This document shows, in pieces, positions 25,289 to 33,821 of a stretch of 64,000 nt of DNA. This DNA comes from Paraburkholderia caribensis (GTDB lineage: Bacteria > Pseudomonadota > Gammaproteobacteria > Burkholderiales > Burkholderiaceae). The DNA lies in assembly GCF_002902945.1 (NCBI RefSeq), contig NZ_CP026102.1, positions 2,728,001 through 2,792,000 on the forward strand. Direction: 5' to 3'. Positions within the stretch are counted from its first letter, which is position 1; each line of letters opens with the position of its first letter. The position numbers and the translations under genes were made by a program. The notes below the pieces were generated by a model. The model worked only from the letters and a program-made list of their open reading frames with translations, was not told the DNA's origin and made no database searches.

Positions 25289-26242
25289 TCAGATAGCGCG
25301 CACGTAATCGGGCACGGGGTGCACGTCGCAATTGCGGCCCGCCTTCATCAGTTGGCCGGGCACGTCATGACCGAGCAAGGCGGGCAGCGTGCGCGACAGC
25401 GCGATCAGCTTCTGCAGATCGACGCCTGTCGGAATGCCGATCTCGTCGCACAGGTTGACGAGGTCTTCCGTGCAGATGTTGCCCGATGCGCCCGGCGCGA
25501 ACGGACAGCCGCCGAGGCCGCCGAGCGCCGCGTCGAAACGGCGCGCGCCCGCTTCATAGGCGGCCAGCACGTTCGCGAGGCCGAGCCCGCGCGTGTTGTG
25601 GAAGTGCAGCGTGAGCGCGTCGGCGGGCACGCGTTGCAGCACGCGCTTGACGAGCCGCGCGACCTGGCGTGGATTCGCCATGCCCGTCGTATCGGCGAGC
25701 GTGATGCCGTCGATGCCCATTTCACGGTACGTTTCGACGATCGAGACGACACGGTCTTCGTCGATCTTGCCTTCGAACGGGCAGCCAAACGCCGTCGCCA
25801 CCGTCGCATTCAACGACACGGGGAAATGTTTCGCCAGCCGCACGATGTCGCCGAATGCATCCAGCGACGCCTCACAGCTCATCCGCATGTTCGCGCGGTT
25901 GTGTGTCTGGCTCGCGGACATCACGAGATTCAGCTCATCCGCGCGCGCATTCAGCGCGCGCTCGGCGCCCTTCACGTTCGGCACCAGCGCGACGAAAATC
26001 ACGCCCGCGCGGCGCTCGATCTGCGTGAACACCGCTTCGCCGTCGCGCAACGCGGGAATCGCTTTCGGCGAGACGAAGGAACCGGCCTCGATGCGCGTGA
26101 AGCCCGCTGTCGACAGTTGATCGATCAGCGCGATCTTGTCGGCGGTTTCGACCCAGGTCGGCTCGATCTGCAAGCCGTCGCGCGGCGCGACCTCCTGCAC
26201 GATCAGCTTGTCGAACTGAATGTCGTCGTTATCGTAGTTCAT
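25289..26242 (-). CDS. Hydroxymethylglutaryl-CoA lyase-like enzyme
   Basis: A 317-residue TIM-barrel protein of the HMGL-like family. It starts V-Q-E-V-A-P-R-D-G-L-Q (catalytic Arg-Asp), has the metal ligands in L-H-F-H-N-T-R-G, and the signature loop G-L-G-G-C-P-F-A-P-G-A-S-G-N with the catalytic Cys. HMG-CoA lyase splits 3-hydroxy-3-methylglutaryl-CoA to acetyl-CoA and acetoacetate; relatives cleave citramalyl-CoA-type substrates. Start supported by AAGGAG; it overlaps the CoA-transferase stop by four bases, so the two are coupled. Confidence 0.85.
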   Translation of the reverse strand: MNYDNDDIQFDKLIVQEVAPRDGLQIEPTWVETADKIALIDQLSTAGFTRIEAGSFVSPKAIPALRDGEAVFTQIERRAGVIFVALVPNVKGAERALNARADELNLVMSASQTHNRANMRMSCEASLDAFGDIVRLAKHFPVSLNATVATAFGCPFEGKIDEDRVVSIVETYREMGIDGITLADTTGMANPRQVARLVKRVLQRVPADALTLHFHNTRGLGLANVLAAYEAGARRFDAALGGLGGCPFAPGASGNICTEDLVNLCDEIGIPTGVDLQKLIALSRTLPALLGHDVPGQLMKAGRNCDVHPVPDYVRAI

Positions 26243-27432
26243 TGCACGGCTCCTTCGCGGCGCAGCCGCTCGATATCGCTTTGCTCATAGCCAAGATCGG
26301 CGAGCACGCTCGACGTATGCTCGCCGAGCGTCGGACCTTGCCAGCGCACTTCGCCCGGCGTCTCCGACAGCTTCGGCACGATGCCCGGCATCTTCACCGA
26401 CGCGCCGCCCGGCAAATCGGCCTTCACCAACATCTCGCGCGCCTGATAATGCGGATCGGCAACGATGTCGGACACCGAATAGATGCGGCCCGACGGCACT
26501 TCGGCGCGTTCGAGCGCGGCCAGCACGTCGTCGATGGATTGATGCGAGGTCCACGCGGTGATCGCGGCATCGAGCATCGAGCTTTGCGCGACGCGGCCGT
26601 CGTTGCGGGCCAGCGCGGGATCGTCGGCGAGATCGGCACGGCCGATCAGCTGCATCAGGCGCTTGAAGATCGGATCGCTATTGCCCGCGATCACGACAAA
26701 GCCGCCATCCTCGGTGCGATAGGTGTTCGACGGCGCGATGCCAGGCAGCGCGCCGCCGCTGCGCTCGCGCACATGGCCGAGCAGATCGTACTCGGGCACG
26801 AGGCTTTCCATCAGGTTGAAGACGCTCTCGACCAGCGACACGTCCACCACCTGTCCATCGCCCTGCCCTGTCTTCACGCGCAACAACGACATGAGCGCGC
26901 CGATCACGCCGTGCAGCGAAGCAAGCGAATCGCCCAGACTCACGCCGACGCGAGCGGGCGCGCCGTCGACATCGCCCGTCGTATAGCGAATGCCGCCCAT
27001 CGCTTCGCCGATCGCGCCGAAACCGGGACGATCGCGATACGGGCCCGTCTGGCCATAGCCGGAGATGCGGACCATGGTGAGCTTGGGGTTGATTGCGTGC
27101 AGCACGTCCCAGCCGAGGCCGAGCTTTTCGAGCGCGCCGGGGCGCAGGTTTTCGATGACGACGTCGGCGTCGGCGGCCAGACGTTTGACGACGTCGGCGC
27201 CTTCCGGCGACTTCAGATTCACGCAGATCGACTTCTTGTTGCGCGATTGCAGATACCACCAGAGCGAGGTGCCTTCATGCAGCTTGCGCCACTTGCGCAG
27301 CGGGTCGCCCGTTTCGGGTGCTTCGATCTTGATGACTTCGGCGCCGAACTCGGCGAGCAGGCGCGCGGCGAACGGCGCCGCGATCAGCGTGCCGATCTCG
27401 ACGACGCGAATACCCTGCAACGGACCACTCAT
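26239..27432 (-). CDS. Class III (CaiB/BaiF) CoA-transferase
   Basis: A 397-residue family III CoA-transferase: G-I-R-V-V-E-I-G-T-L-I-A-A-P-F at the start, E-V-I-K-I-E-A-P, N-R-N-K-K-S-I, then R-I-S-G-Y-G-Q-T-G-P-Y. The region around the usual catalytic Asp reads R-P-G-F-G-A-I-G-E-A, so that Asp is not obvious. Coupled to the HMG-CoA-lyase-like gene, it probably makes the CoA ester that the lyase cleaves. A GGAGACAG ribosome site precedes the start. Confidence 0.85.
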   Translation of the reverse strand: MSGPLQGIRVVEIGTLIAAPFAARLLAEFGAEVIKIEAPETGDPLRKWRKLHEGTSLWWYLQSRNKKSICVNLKSPEGADVVKRLAADADVVIENLRPGALEKLGLGWDVLHAINPKLTMVRISGYGQTGPYRDRPGFGAIGEAMGGIRYTTGDVDGAPARVGVSLGDSLASLHGVIGALMSLLRVKTGQGDGQVVDVSLVESVFNLMESLVPEYDLLGHVRERSGGALPGIAPSNTYRTEDGGFVVIAGNSDPIFKRLMQLIGRADLADDPALARNDGRVAQSSMLDAAITAWTSHQSIDDVLAALERAEVPSGRIYSVSDIVADPHYQAREMLVKADLPGGASVKMPGIVPKLSETPGEVRWQGPTLGEHTSSVLADLGYEQSDIERLRREGAVQ

Positions 27433-27542
27433 GATGCTGTCTCCAATCTTGTTTCAGGTTGGAGACAAGGTTAGAAGGGGCGCCGCCAGGGCGTCCAACC
27501 GCATTTCGCCAAGGACCGTTCGCGGTTCGCGAACGCTCGGCG

Positions 27543-28469
27543 CTAAGCCTTGCCGGACAAGGCTTCCACCGACGAAAGATGATCGAACAGCAGCCTCGCG
27601 ACGGGCGACAGACGCGCCGAATCGCGCGTCACGATGATGAGGCTGCGCGCGGCCCATTCGTCTTCGAGCGCGACGGATACGAGACCTAATGGCCGGCCCA
27701 TGATGCGATACACGTTCACGGGAAGCACGCCGACGCCCATGCCCGCCTGCACCATCCGGCATACGGCGTCGAAGCCCGGCACGTGAATGCGCAGCTTCAG
27801 CGCCTTGCCCGCCTGGCGCGCGGCCATATGCGTGCGCGCGTTGATCGAGCTGGCCGAATGCAGGCCGACGTGATCGCTGTCGAGCGTTTCCTCGAACGCG
27901 ACGCTCGCGCGGCCCGCCAGCGGATGATCGTCGCGCATCACGACGCACAGCACGTCGTGCCGGTAGTGCGTCACTTCGAGGCCACGCGCGTCGGCTTCGC
28001 CGGAACAGATGCCGAGGTCGGCGAGACTGTCGGCCACGGCCTCGACCACGCCGCCGCTTGGCCGCTCTTCGAGATCGATCTTCACGCGGTCGTTGACGGC
28101 GAGAAACGCGCGCAGATCCTCGGGCAAGAATTCGACGATCGCGGAAAGGTTCGCCATCATCCGCACGTAGCCGCGCACACCGCTGGCGTGGCCCGCGAGT
28201 TCGATGCCGATGTTCTCGATGCCGCGCATCACGCGGCGCGCGTGATGCAGCAGCGTTTCGCCCGCCGGCGTGAGCGTCATGCCGCGCGCGTTGCGCTGAA
28301 ACAGCGTCGCGCCGACGGCCTGCTCCAGTTCGAGCAGCCGCTTGCTCGCCGCCGACACGGCGATGGCCTCGCGTTCCGCGGCGCGCGTCAGCGTGCCTTC
28401 CTCATAAACGGCGATGAACAGTTGCAGCGTAGTGAGGTCGAGGCGGCGAAGCAGGTTCTTAAGGACCAT
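27543..28469 (-). CDS. LysR-family transcriptional regulator
   Basis: A 308-residue LysR regulator. The N-terminal helix-turn-helix (L-D-L-T-T-L-Q-L-F-I-A-V, A-A-E-R-E-A-I-A-V-S-A-A-S-K-R-L) is followed by a PBP2-type effector domain. The start at 28469 (M-V-L-K-N-L-L-R-R) is taken because the residues upstream to 28907 are non-homologous low-complexity sequence. It lies 110 bases upstream of the CoA-transferase on the same strand and 211 bases from the divergent porin, so it may control either. Confidence 0.85.
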   Translation of the reverse strand: MVLKNLLRRLDLTTLQLFIAVYEEGTLTRAAEREAIAVSAASKRLLELEQAVGATLFQRNARGMTLTPAGETLLHHARRVMRGIENIGIELAGHASGVRGYVRMMANLSAIVEFLPEDLRAFLAVNDRVKIDLEERPSGGVVEAVADSLADLGICSGEADARGLEVTHYRHDVLCVVMRDDHPLAGRASVAFEETLDSDHVGLHSASSINARTHMAARQAGKALKLRIHVPGFDAVCRMVQAGMGVGVLPVNVYRIMGRPLGLVSVALEDEWAARSLIIVTRDSARLSPVARLLFDHLSSVEALSGKA

Positions 28470-28680
28470 GGCAGCAGTCTTATCGTACTGACAGAATATT
28501 CGCAATTGTGCGTCAAATGCCGTCCCGGTGCTCCGTAGTGAGCGGCGGCGGCGGTTTGCGCGCCCCCCGTTTAGGGTAGTTATCCTGATTAAGTCGCCTG
28601 ACACACTGTCGTTCGAAAGGCAGGCGTAAGGACGCTGTCGCACGACGGCCGGCCTGCCTGTTCCAAAACAGGAGACAGGT

Positions 28681-29796
28681 ATGTGTTCGAGCAGGCGAAG
28701 CATGATAGGCGCGATGCTATTCCTGGCCGCAGGCGGGGCGGCGGCGGAAACGGGCGTGACGCTGTATGGCGTGGTCGACGTATTCGGCCAATATCTGAAC
28801 AACGGTGGCAAGGGGTCGTGGTCGGAGCGCAGCGGCGGCAACAGCGGCTCGTACTTCGGCCTGAAGGGAACGGAGGATCTGGGCGGCGGCCTGAAGGCCG
28901 TCTTCAACGTCGAAAACGGCTACAACGTCAACAACGGCGCGTTCTTCGGCGACTCGACCGCGATGTTCTATCGCCAGGCGTGGGTGAGTCTCGCACACGA
29001 CAAGTACGGCTCGATCAGCCTTGGACGCCAGTATCAGCCCACTTTCTGGGCGCTGTATCCGAGTGACCCGTTCCGCGCGAACGAAGTGCTGTCGCCACTG
29101 GCCGCCGCCGCAACCACGGTGGACCGCAACACACTCGCCGTGCAAAGCGCGGGCGGCCGTTCGAGCAACGCAGTCATCTACAAGAGCCCGAACATGGGTG
29201 GCGCGCAGGTCTGGGGCATGTACGCGCTCGCGGCCAGCGTCACCCAGCCGCTGCCGCTTTCGACGGGCAACATGCTCGATCTGGCCGCGACCTATTCCGG
29301 CTACGGCCTCTACGTGGGTTTGGCGTATCAGAACCAGCATCCGGGTGCGAAGACGGTGCCGGGTTTGCCTGCCATGCTTGCGTCGCTGTCCACCGAGCAT
29401 TTCACCAGCGCGCTCAGCTATCGCGTCGGCATCGTCAATCTGCAGTTCAACTACGGCTATCACCGGCCCAAGGATGCGGCCGCTGGTTCGCTCGCCGCGC
29501 GGCTCAACGCGGCCCACTCGTTCAGCATCTCCGAACTCGGCGCGACGATCCAGGCCACGCCTGCCGATGCGATCGAAATCGCGGGCTTCCAGCGCGTCGT
29601 GCGCGGCGCGCATGACAACACATGGGGCGTGCAGATCGGCGCAGACCACAGTCTCTCCAAACGCACAGCGCTGTATGCACGCGGCGGCTACATGCGCAAC
29701 AACGGAACGGCCACGATGAGCTGGCCGGGTGTCGCGGTGTCGAGCCCCGGCACGAGCCAGACACTTGCGGTGGCCGGGATGACCCATCGCTTCTGA
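28681..29796 (+). CDS. Outer-membrane porin (OmpC-like, trimeric)
   Basis: A 371-residue Burkholderiales-type porin. Signal peptide (M-I-G-A-M-L-F-L-A-A-G-G-A-A-A), then E-T-G-V-T-L-Y-G-V-V-D-V, the usual first strand. It has G-L-K-G-T-E-D-L-G-G-G-L-K-A-V-F and the C-terminal Phe (M-T-H-R-F) required for Bam-mediated insertion. ACAGGAGACAG precedes the ATG. Likely entry route for substrates of the neighbouring CoA-transferase/lyase operon, by position only. Confidence 0.9.
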   Translation: MCSSRRSMIGAMLFLAAGGAAAETGVTLYGVVDVFGQYLNNGGKGSWSERSGGNSGSYFGLKGTEDLGGGLKAVFNVENGYNVNNGAFFGDSTAMFYRQAWVSLAHDKYGSISLGRQYQPTFWALYPSDPFRANEVLSPLAAAATTVDRNTLAVQSAGGRSSNAVIYKSPNMGGAQVWGMYALAASVTQPLPLSTGNMLDLAATYSGYGLYVGLAYQNQHPGAKTVPGLPAMLASLSTEHFTSALSYRVGIVNLQFNYGYHRPKDAAAGSLAARLNAAHSFSISELGATIQATPADAIEIAGFQRVVRGAHDNTWGVQIGADHSLSKRTALYARGGYMRNNGTATMSWPGVAVSSPGTSQTLAVAGMTHRF

Positions 29797-29856
29797 ACGC
29801 GGCTTCGAGGCGCGGATTGCGCCGCCCAACCATTCAACCGATAAAAGGACAGCAAA

Positions 29857-30207
29857 TTGAAGATCATTCGAGCCGCTCATATCGTGGCTGGCGCCGTGGC
29901 CATCGCGATTTCGTGTCATGCATGCGCGCAGGCAAGCAGTGCCGCAAGCGCATCCGGAACAGTGGCGAGCCCGGCCACGCAATCGGGCAAGGCAGCTGAC
30001 CGGGCACTGCGCAAGCGCGTGCTGACAGCGCTGGCGCGGGCAAAAGGTCTGCGCGCGACGGGCATTACGGTGCGCGCGCGCAACGGAGCGATCCTGCTGG
30101 AGGGCTGGGTACCCGAGGAAGAACAGGTCGACCTGGCAACGCGCGTCGCCCGAGGCGTGCCCGGCGTGGCTTCCGTGGAGAATGCGCTCACCCTTTCGAC
30201 ATTCTGA
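29857..30207 (+). CDS. Periplasmic BON-domain protein
   Basis: A 116-residue protein starting with TTG at 29857 (AAAGGA seven bases upstream) and a signal peptide ending near A-C-A-Q-A. After a Ser/Ala-rich linker comes one BON domain (about 48-115: L-R-K-R-V-L-T-A-L-A, I-T-V-R-A-R-N-G-A-I-L-L-E-G-W-V, G-V-P-G-V-A-S-V-E-N). BON domains bind phospholipid or stabilise the envelope. It follows the porin by 60 bases and may be cotranscribed. Confidence 0.8.
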   Translation: MKIIRAAHIVAGAVAIAISCHACAQASSAASASGTVASPATQSGKAADRALRKRVLTALARAKGLRATGITVRARNGAILLEGWVPEEEQVDLATRVARGVPGVASVENALTLSTF

Positions 30208-30424
30208 GAAGCTCGACCCATCTTAAGAATGCCCGTCGGGGTCGCGACCGATCCTGCATGGTCGCGCGGTCCCTCATCGGGAGATCCAAAGCCGGGGTTC
30301 GTGTGAGACGGCACCCGGCCTTCTGCCCGCGCCGAATCAGCTAACAAGCATTTTTGCTATCCTCTTCCCTCGCGCAAGTCGTCTGCTGTCGTTTTCCATC
30401 ACGCGTTGTCTGCGAGGTCACTGA

Positions 30425-31384
30425 ATGCCGAGCGTTGCCATAGCGATCTTTCCGGGCGTCCAGGCGCTGGATGTCGCGGGTCCTCTCGATGTGTTCGCCG
30501 AGGCTAATCTGTTCATCGACGGCAAGGCGCGCTATGAAGTGACGCTGCTCGCGGCGGACAGCGAACCGCTGCGCGCGTCGAACGGCATCCGGTTCGTCGC
30601 CGACGAAACCTTCGACCAGCAGCGCAGCACGTTCGATCTCGCCCTGATCGCAGGCGGTCCCGCCTTGCCGGAGAGCACGCCCGACGCGCGTCTCACGCAC
30701 TGGCTCGCGAACGTCGCGTCGCGATGCGAACGCTACGGCTCGATCTGCACGGGCGCGTTCGCGCTGGGTCACGCGGGCCTGCTCGACGATCGCAACGTCA
30801 CGACACACTGGCAGCACGCGCAGCAGCTCGCGGCGCAATTTCCGAAAGCGCGCGTCGATTTCGACCGTATCTATCTGCGGGACGATCGGCTCGTGACGTC
30901 GGCGGGCGTGACGGCGGGCATCGACCTCGCACTCGCGCTCGTCACCGAAGATCACGGCCCGCAGACGGCGTTGAAGGTCGCGAAGCGCCTCGTGGTGTTC
31001 TCGCAGCGCCAGGGCGGGCAATCGCAATTCAGCCCGTACCTCACCGCACCCGCAGACGAAACGTCGCCTGTTGCGAAAATCCAGACCCATGTGATGGCGA
31101 ACATTCGCGACAACTTTACGGTCAGGCAACTCGCGGATGTGGCCGGTATGAGCGCGCGTAATTTCGCGCGCATCTTCGTGCAGGAAACGGGCGTGACGCC
31201 GCATGAGTTCGTCGAGCGCGCGCGGATGGATGCTGCGCGCAAGCTGCTGGAAAGCAGCGGCGCCGCGCTCAAGACGATCGCCTACGATTGCGGCTTCGGC
31301 ACGGCGGACCGCATGCGTATTGTGTTCACGAAGCGCATCGGCGCGACGCCCAAGCAATACCGCGAGCGCTTTCGGCACGAGTAA
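30425..31384 (+). CDS. GlxA-family regulator (DJ-1/PfpI + AraC domains)
   Basis: A 319-residue protein. Residues 1-190 are a DJ-1/PfpI-like amidotransferase fold (V-A-I-A-I-F-P-G-V-Q-A-L-D-V-A-G-P-L-D-V-F-A, nucleophile region S-I-C-T-G-A-F-A-L). Residues 215-315 are an AraC DNA-binding domain (L-A-D-V-A-G-M-S-A-R-N-F-A-R, C-G-F-G-T-A-D-R-M-R). A GAGG site precedes the ATG. Relatives control nitrogen-compound catabolism. The SDR gene 80 bases downstream on the same strand is the nearest possible target. Confidence 0.88.
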   Translation: MPSVAIAIFPGVQALDVAGPLDVFAEANLFIDGKARYEVTLLAADSEPLRASNGIRFVADETFDQQRSTFDLALIAGGPALPESTPDARLTHWLANVASRCERYGSICTGAFALGHAGLLDDRNVTTHWQHAQQLAAQFPKARVDFDRIYLRDDRLVTSAGVTAGIDLALALVTEDHGPQTALKVAKRLVVFSQRQGGQSQFSPYLTAPADETSPVAKIQTHVMANIRDNFTVRQLADVAGMSARNFARIFVQETGVTPHEFVERARMDAARKLLESSGAALKTIAYDCGFGTADRMRIVFTKRIGATPKQYRERFRHE

Positions 31385-31465
31385 GCGAAGCGGCTGCACA
31401 CGTCGAATGCGCGTGAGAAAATGATGAACTGGTCAACGGTCTCATTGAATATCGGGCACATCGAC

Positions 31466-32215
31466 ATGAACGCTACTACTTCCGTTCGCGCCATCGTCAC
31501 AGGTCATACGCGCGGCCTCGGCGAGGCGATCGCACAACGGCTGCTGGCACAAGGCATCGCCGTGCTCGGCATTTCGCGCTCGCGCAACGAAGCGCTCGCG
31601 AATCAGGCCGGCTTCGAACAGGTCGCGGTCGATCTGGCGGATGCCGAACGCCTGACGCAATTTCTCGCGGGCGACACGTTGCGCAACTTCCTGAAAGGCG
31701 CGCAAACCGCATTGCTGTTCAACAATGCAGGGATGGTGCAGCCGGTCGGCCCCATCGAAGCGCAAGACGTTGCGGCGATTGCGCAAGCCGTGACGCTGAA
31801 CGTGTCGGCGCCGCTGATGCTGGCGAGCGCGTTCGCCACGGCGAGCCCGGACGCAGCCGACCGGCGCATCGTGCATATTTCGAGCGGCGCGGCGCGGCAT
31901 CCGTATTCGGGCTGGAGCATTTACTGCGCGACGAAGGCCGCGCTCGATCACCATGCGCGTTCTGTCGCGCTTGACCAGAATCGCGCGCTGCGCATTTGCA
32001 GCGTGGCGCCGGGTGTGGTCGATACGAACATGCAGGCGGAGATTCGCTCGACAGGCCTGGAGAAATTCCCGATGCGCGAGAAGTTCGAAGAACTGAAGCG
32101 AGAGGGGAAGCTGGCGACGCCGGAAGAGTCGGCGGGCAAGCTGGTTGATTACGTGTTGAGCGAGACGTTTGGGGCGGTCGCGACGGCGGATGTGAGGGAG
32201 TTGCCGCAGGGGTGA
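31466..32215 (+). CDS. SDR-family oxidoreductase
   Basis: A 249-residue short-chain dehydrogenase related to sepiapterin-reductase/benzil-reductase types. Cofactor motif T-G-H-T-R-G-L-G (in place of TGxxxGxG), L-F-N-N-A-G, catalytic S-S-G-A and Y-C-A-T-K. The ATG at 31466 (M-N-A-T-T) is used; an ATG-initiated extension to 31421 is open. Substrate unknown. It may be transcribed with the GlxA-type regulator upstream. Confidence 0.8.
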   Translation: MNATTSVRAIVTGHTRGLGEAIAQRLLAQGIAVLGISRSRNEALANQAGFEQVAVDLADAERLTQFLAGDTLRNFLKGAQTALLFNNAGMVQPVGPIEAQDVAAIAQAVTLNVSAPLMLASAFATASPDAADRRIVHISSGAARHPYSGWSIYCATKAALDHHARSVALDQNRALRICSVAPGVVDTNMQAEIRSTGLEKFPMREKFEELKREGKLATPEESAGKLVDYVLSETFGAVATADVRELPQG

Positions 32216-32261
32216 GGACTCCGTGAACAGTGCGTCGAGTTTTTGCTCGAAGCACCGCACA

Positions 32262-32981
32262 TCAACCCAACGAAGGCCGACGCTTCGAACGCGACGACTT
32301 GTTGCGCGCCTCCCGTTTTGACTGCGACAGGAACGCGACCACCGTATCGTAGCAATGCTGAAACGTCGGCCTGTACTCCAACGTAATGATCTTGTCGAAC
32401 TCCGCCTCCAGCCGCTCGCGGTGTTCCTGCAGGCGATCAATAATTATCTGCGCGCGCTCGCGCAAGACCTTGGCCTCGCGCTCACAGTCATCAGGGCACC
32501 GTTCGAGCACGAGCGCCATGTCGAACAGATCTCGACTCGTGAAGCCAGCCGCGCGATAAAAAGCCCTCTTCGCGACGATCTCGACGGGCGTTTCCGTCGT
32601 CACTGTTCTGCCGCGAATCTTCCTGACGGCCGTCGGCTCACTCGTCAACGTCGGTGAGATGACGAAATCAATGTCGCCGCCCTTGCCGATTATCTTCAGA
32701 TAGTGCGCGGCTTCGACGTACTCAGTCGCAAACTCCTCGGCTGTGTCGTTGAGGCGCGGCGAAAAGAACGTCAGGTATTGTGGATCTGTGATGAAGATAT
32801 CGATGTCCTTGCTGTACCTATGATTGAAGTCCAGCATCAGCATCGTCCCACCGCCAAACCGCCATTTTGGCGGGCGTTCGCCAACTTTCTCGCAAGTGTC
32901 GATTAACGCGACGGCATGATCGAACAGGCTCTCCCACGTTTTCGTATCGATATCAGGCAAGGCAGAATTCCTCGGGGACAT
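32262..32981 (-). CDS. Nucleotidyltransferase toxin, AbiEii/AbiGii-like
   Basis: A 239-residue nucleotidyltransferase with the motif F-G-G-G-T (residues 42-46) followed by K-D-I-D-I-F, placing the metal-binding acids at D59 and D61. The helical second half and basic tail (K-S-S-R-S-K-R-R) fit AbiEii/MenT-like toxins that modify tRNA or GTP-binding targets. Its start overlaps the upstream XRE gene by 29 bases, the usual antitoxin-first order. Toxicity is inferred, not shown. Confidence 0.7.
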   Translation of the reverse strand: MSPRNSALPDIDTKTWESLFDHAVALIDTCEKVGERPPKWRFGGGTMLMLDFNHRYSKDIDIFITDPQYLTFFSPRLNDTAEEFATEYVEAAHYLKIIGKGGDIDFVISPTLTSEPTAVRKIRGRTVTTETPVEIVAKRAFYRAAGFTSRDLFDMALVLERCPDDCEREAKVLRERAQIIIDRLQEHRERLEAEFDKIITLEYRPTFQHCYDTVVAFLSQSKREARNKSSRSKRRPSLG

Positions 32982-33456
32982 TCAGTTTGCGCCGCGCGGC
33001 CCATTCCTTGAGCTTTTCGCGAATCAATTTCCGCGTTGCTGCGTCGTATCCGGCTATCACCTTCTCGAACAGCATCGGCGGCGACTCCTCAACTGCGTAG
33101 TCGATGTGCGTTCGCCAGCGCGGCGGCACGTCGCCCGTCAGCAGGAAGTTTTCCATGATCAGCGGTGGCAGGTCGCCGGCATAGCTCGTCGAAGCGGTCT
33201 GGCACAACGCGAGCAGCGCTTTTGAAAAGCTCCCGGCTTCGTCGGGAACGATTTCGATGCGCTCGCCCAACCGCGAGAGCACCGTCAGAAGTACATGCGT
33301 GCCGACATTCCGCCCTGCTTCCAGATCCGCGACCACACGACGGTTCACGCCTGCCACGCGTGCAAGCGCGTCTTGCGTCAGACCGGCAAGTTTCCTTCGT
33401 TGCCTGATCTGCTCCCCGACGGCAGCGGGGGAATGGGATGGGATGTGCGCGCTCAT
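32953..33456 (-). CDS. XRE-type helix-turn-helix protein, probable antitoxin
   Basis: A 167-residue protein. Residues about 10-65 are an XRE DNA-binding domain (I-R-Q-R-R-K-L-A-G-L-T-Q-D-A-L-A, V-A-D-L-E-A-G-R-N-V-G). The C-terminal part is helical and probably binds the toxin. It replaces the winged-helix AbiEi antitoxin usual for AbiEii. The ATG at 33456 lies six bases after a strong -10, suggesting a leaderless mRNA; in-frame starts at 33474 and 33489 would fall inside the promoter. The gene overlaps the toxin gene. Confidence 0.7.
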   Translation of the reverse strand: MSAHIPSHSPAAVGEQIRQRRKLAGLTQDALARVAGVNRRVVADLEAGRNVGTHVLLTVLSRLGERIEIVPDEAGSFSKALLALCQTASTSYAGDLPPLIMENFLLTGDVPPRWRTHIDYAVEESPPMLFEKVIAGYDAATRKLIREKLKEWAARRKLNVPEEFCLA

Positions 33457-33491
33457 GTACGTTTTATAGTACATTTTTCGCAGGTGCACAA
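33455..33491 (-). promoter_or_regulatory. Promoter/operator of the XRE-toxin pair
   Basis: On the minus strand TTGTGC (33491-33486) and TATAAA (33468-33463) are 17 bp apart and the ATG begins six bases after the -10. The inverted repeat ATGTAC-8 bp-GTACAT (33455-33474) covers the -10 and start codon, a typical autoregulation site for an XRE antitoxin. Confidence 0.55.
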
Positions 33492-33761
33492 CGACGCGAA
33501 ACAGACGTTCACGTGACGGCGATCACCCTCGAAGATCGCGATCGCGCGAAATCAATCTCCTGAAAACTCTCACCTTTGGGTCACATGCGAGTATCCCGAG
33601 TTACATGAAGCGCAGGTCGTTGCCTCCCCGCTGCAGCCAAAAGCGCGGAATCTCGGGCAAAACCGGGCTTTTTCGACCCTGCGATCGCGACAGACCACGC
33701 ATGCGGTGAGTGAACATCATCTCCCTCGCCTCACTCCCGAAAACCCTCACCTCAAAGCAAC
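33492..33761. other. Gene-free spacer
   Basis: Sequence between the toxin-antitoxin promoter and the terminator of the catabolic operon. I see no coding frame or named element here; a short palindrome (GATCGCGATC) near 33535 is the only regularity. Confidence 0.5.
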
Positions 33762-33800
33762 TCGGGCCACGACGCGCAACACCCGCGCATCGTGGCCCGA
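33762..33800 (-). terminator. Probable terminator of the catabolic operon
   Basis: TCGGGCCACGA and TCGTGGCCCGA form an 11-bp stem, extended by CGCG pairs, 21 bases after the stop codon of the last operon gene. The T-run is weak on the minus strand. Confidence 0.6.
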
Positions 33801-33821
33801 TCTTGAACACGTCAGCGAAAC

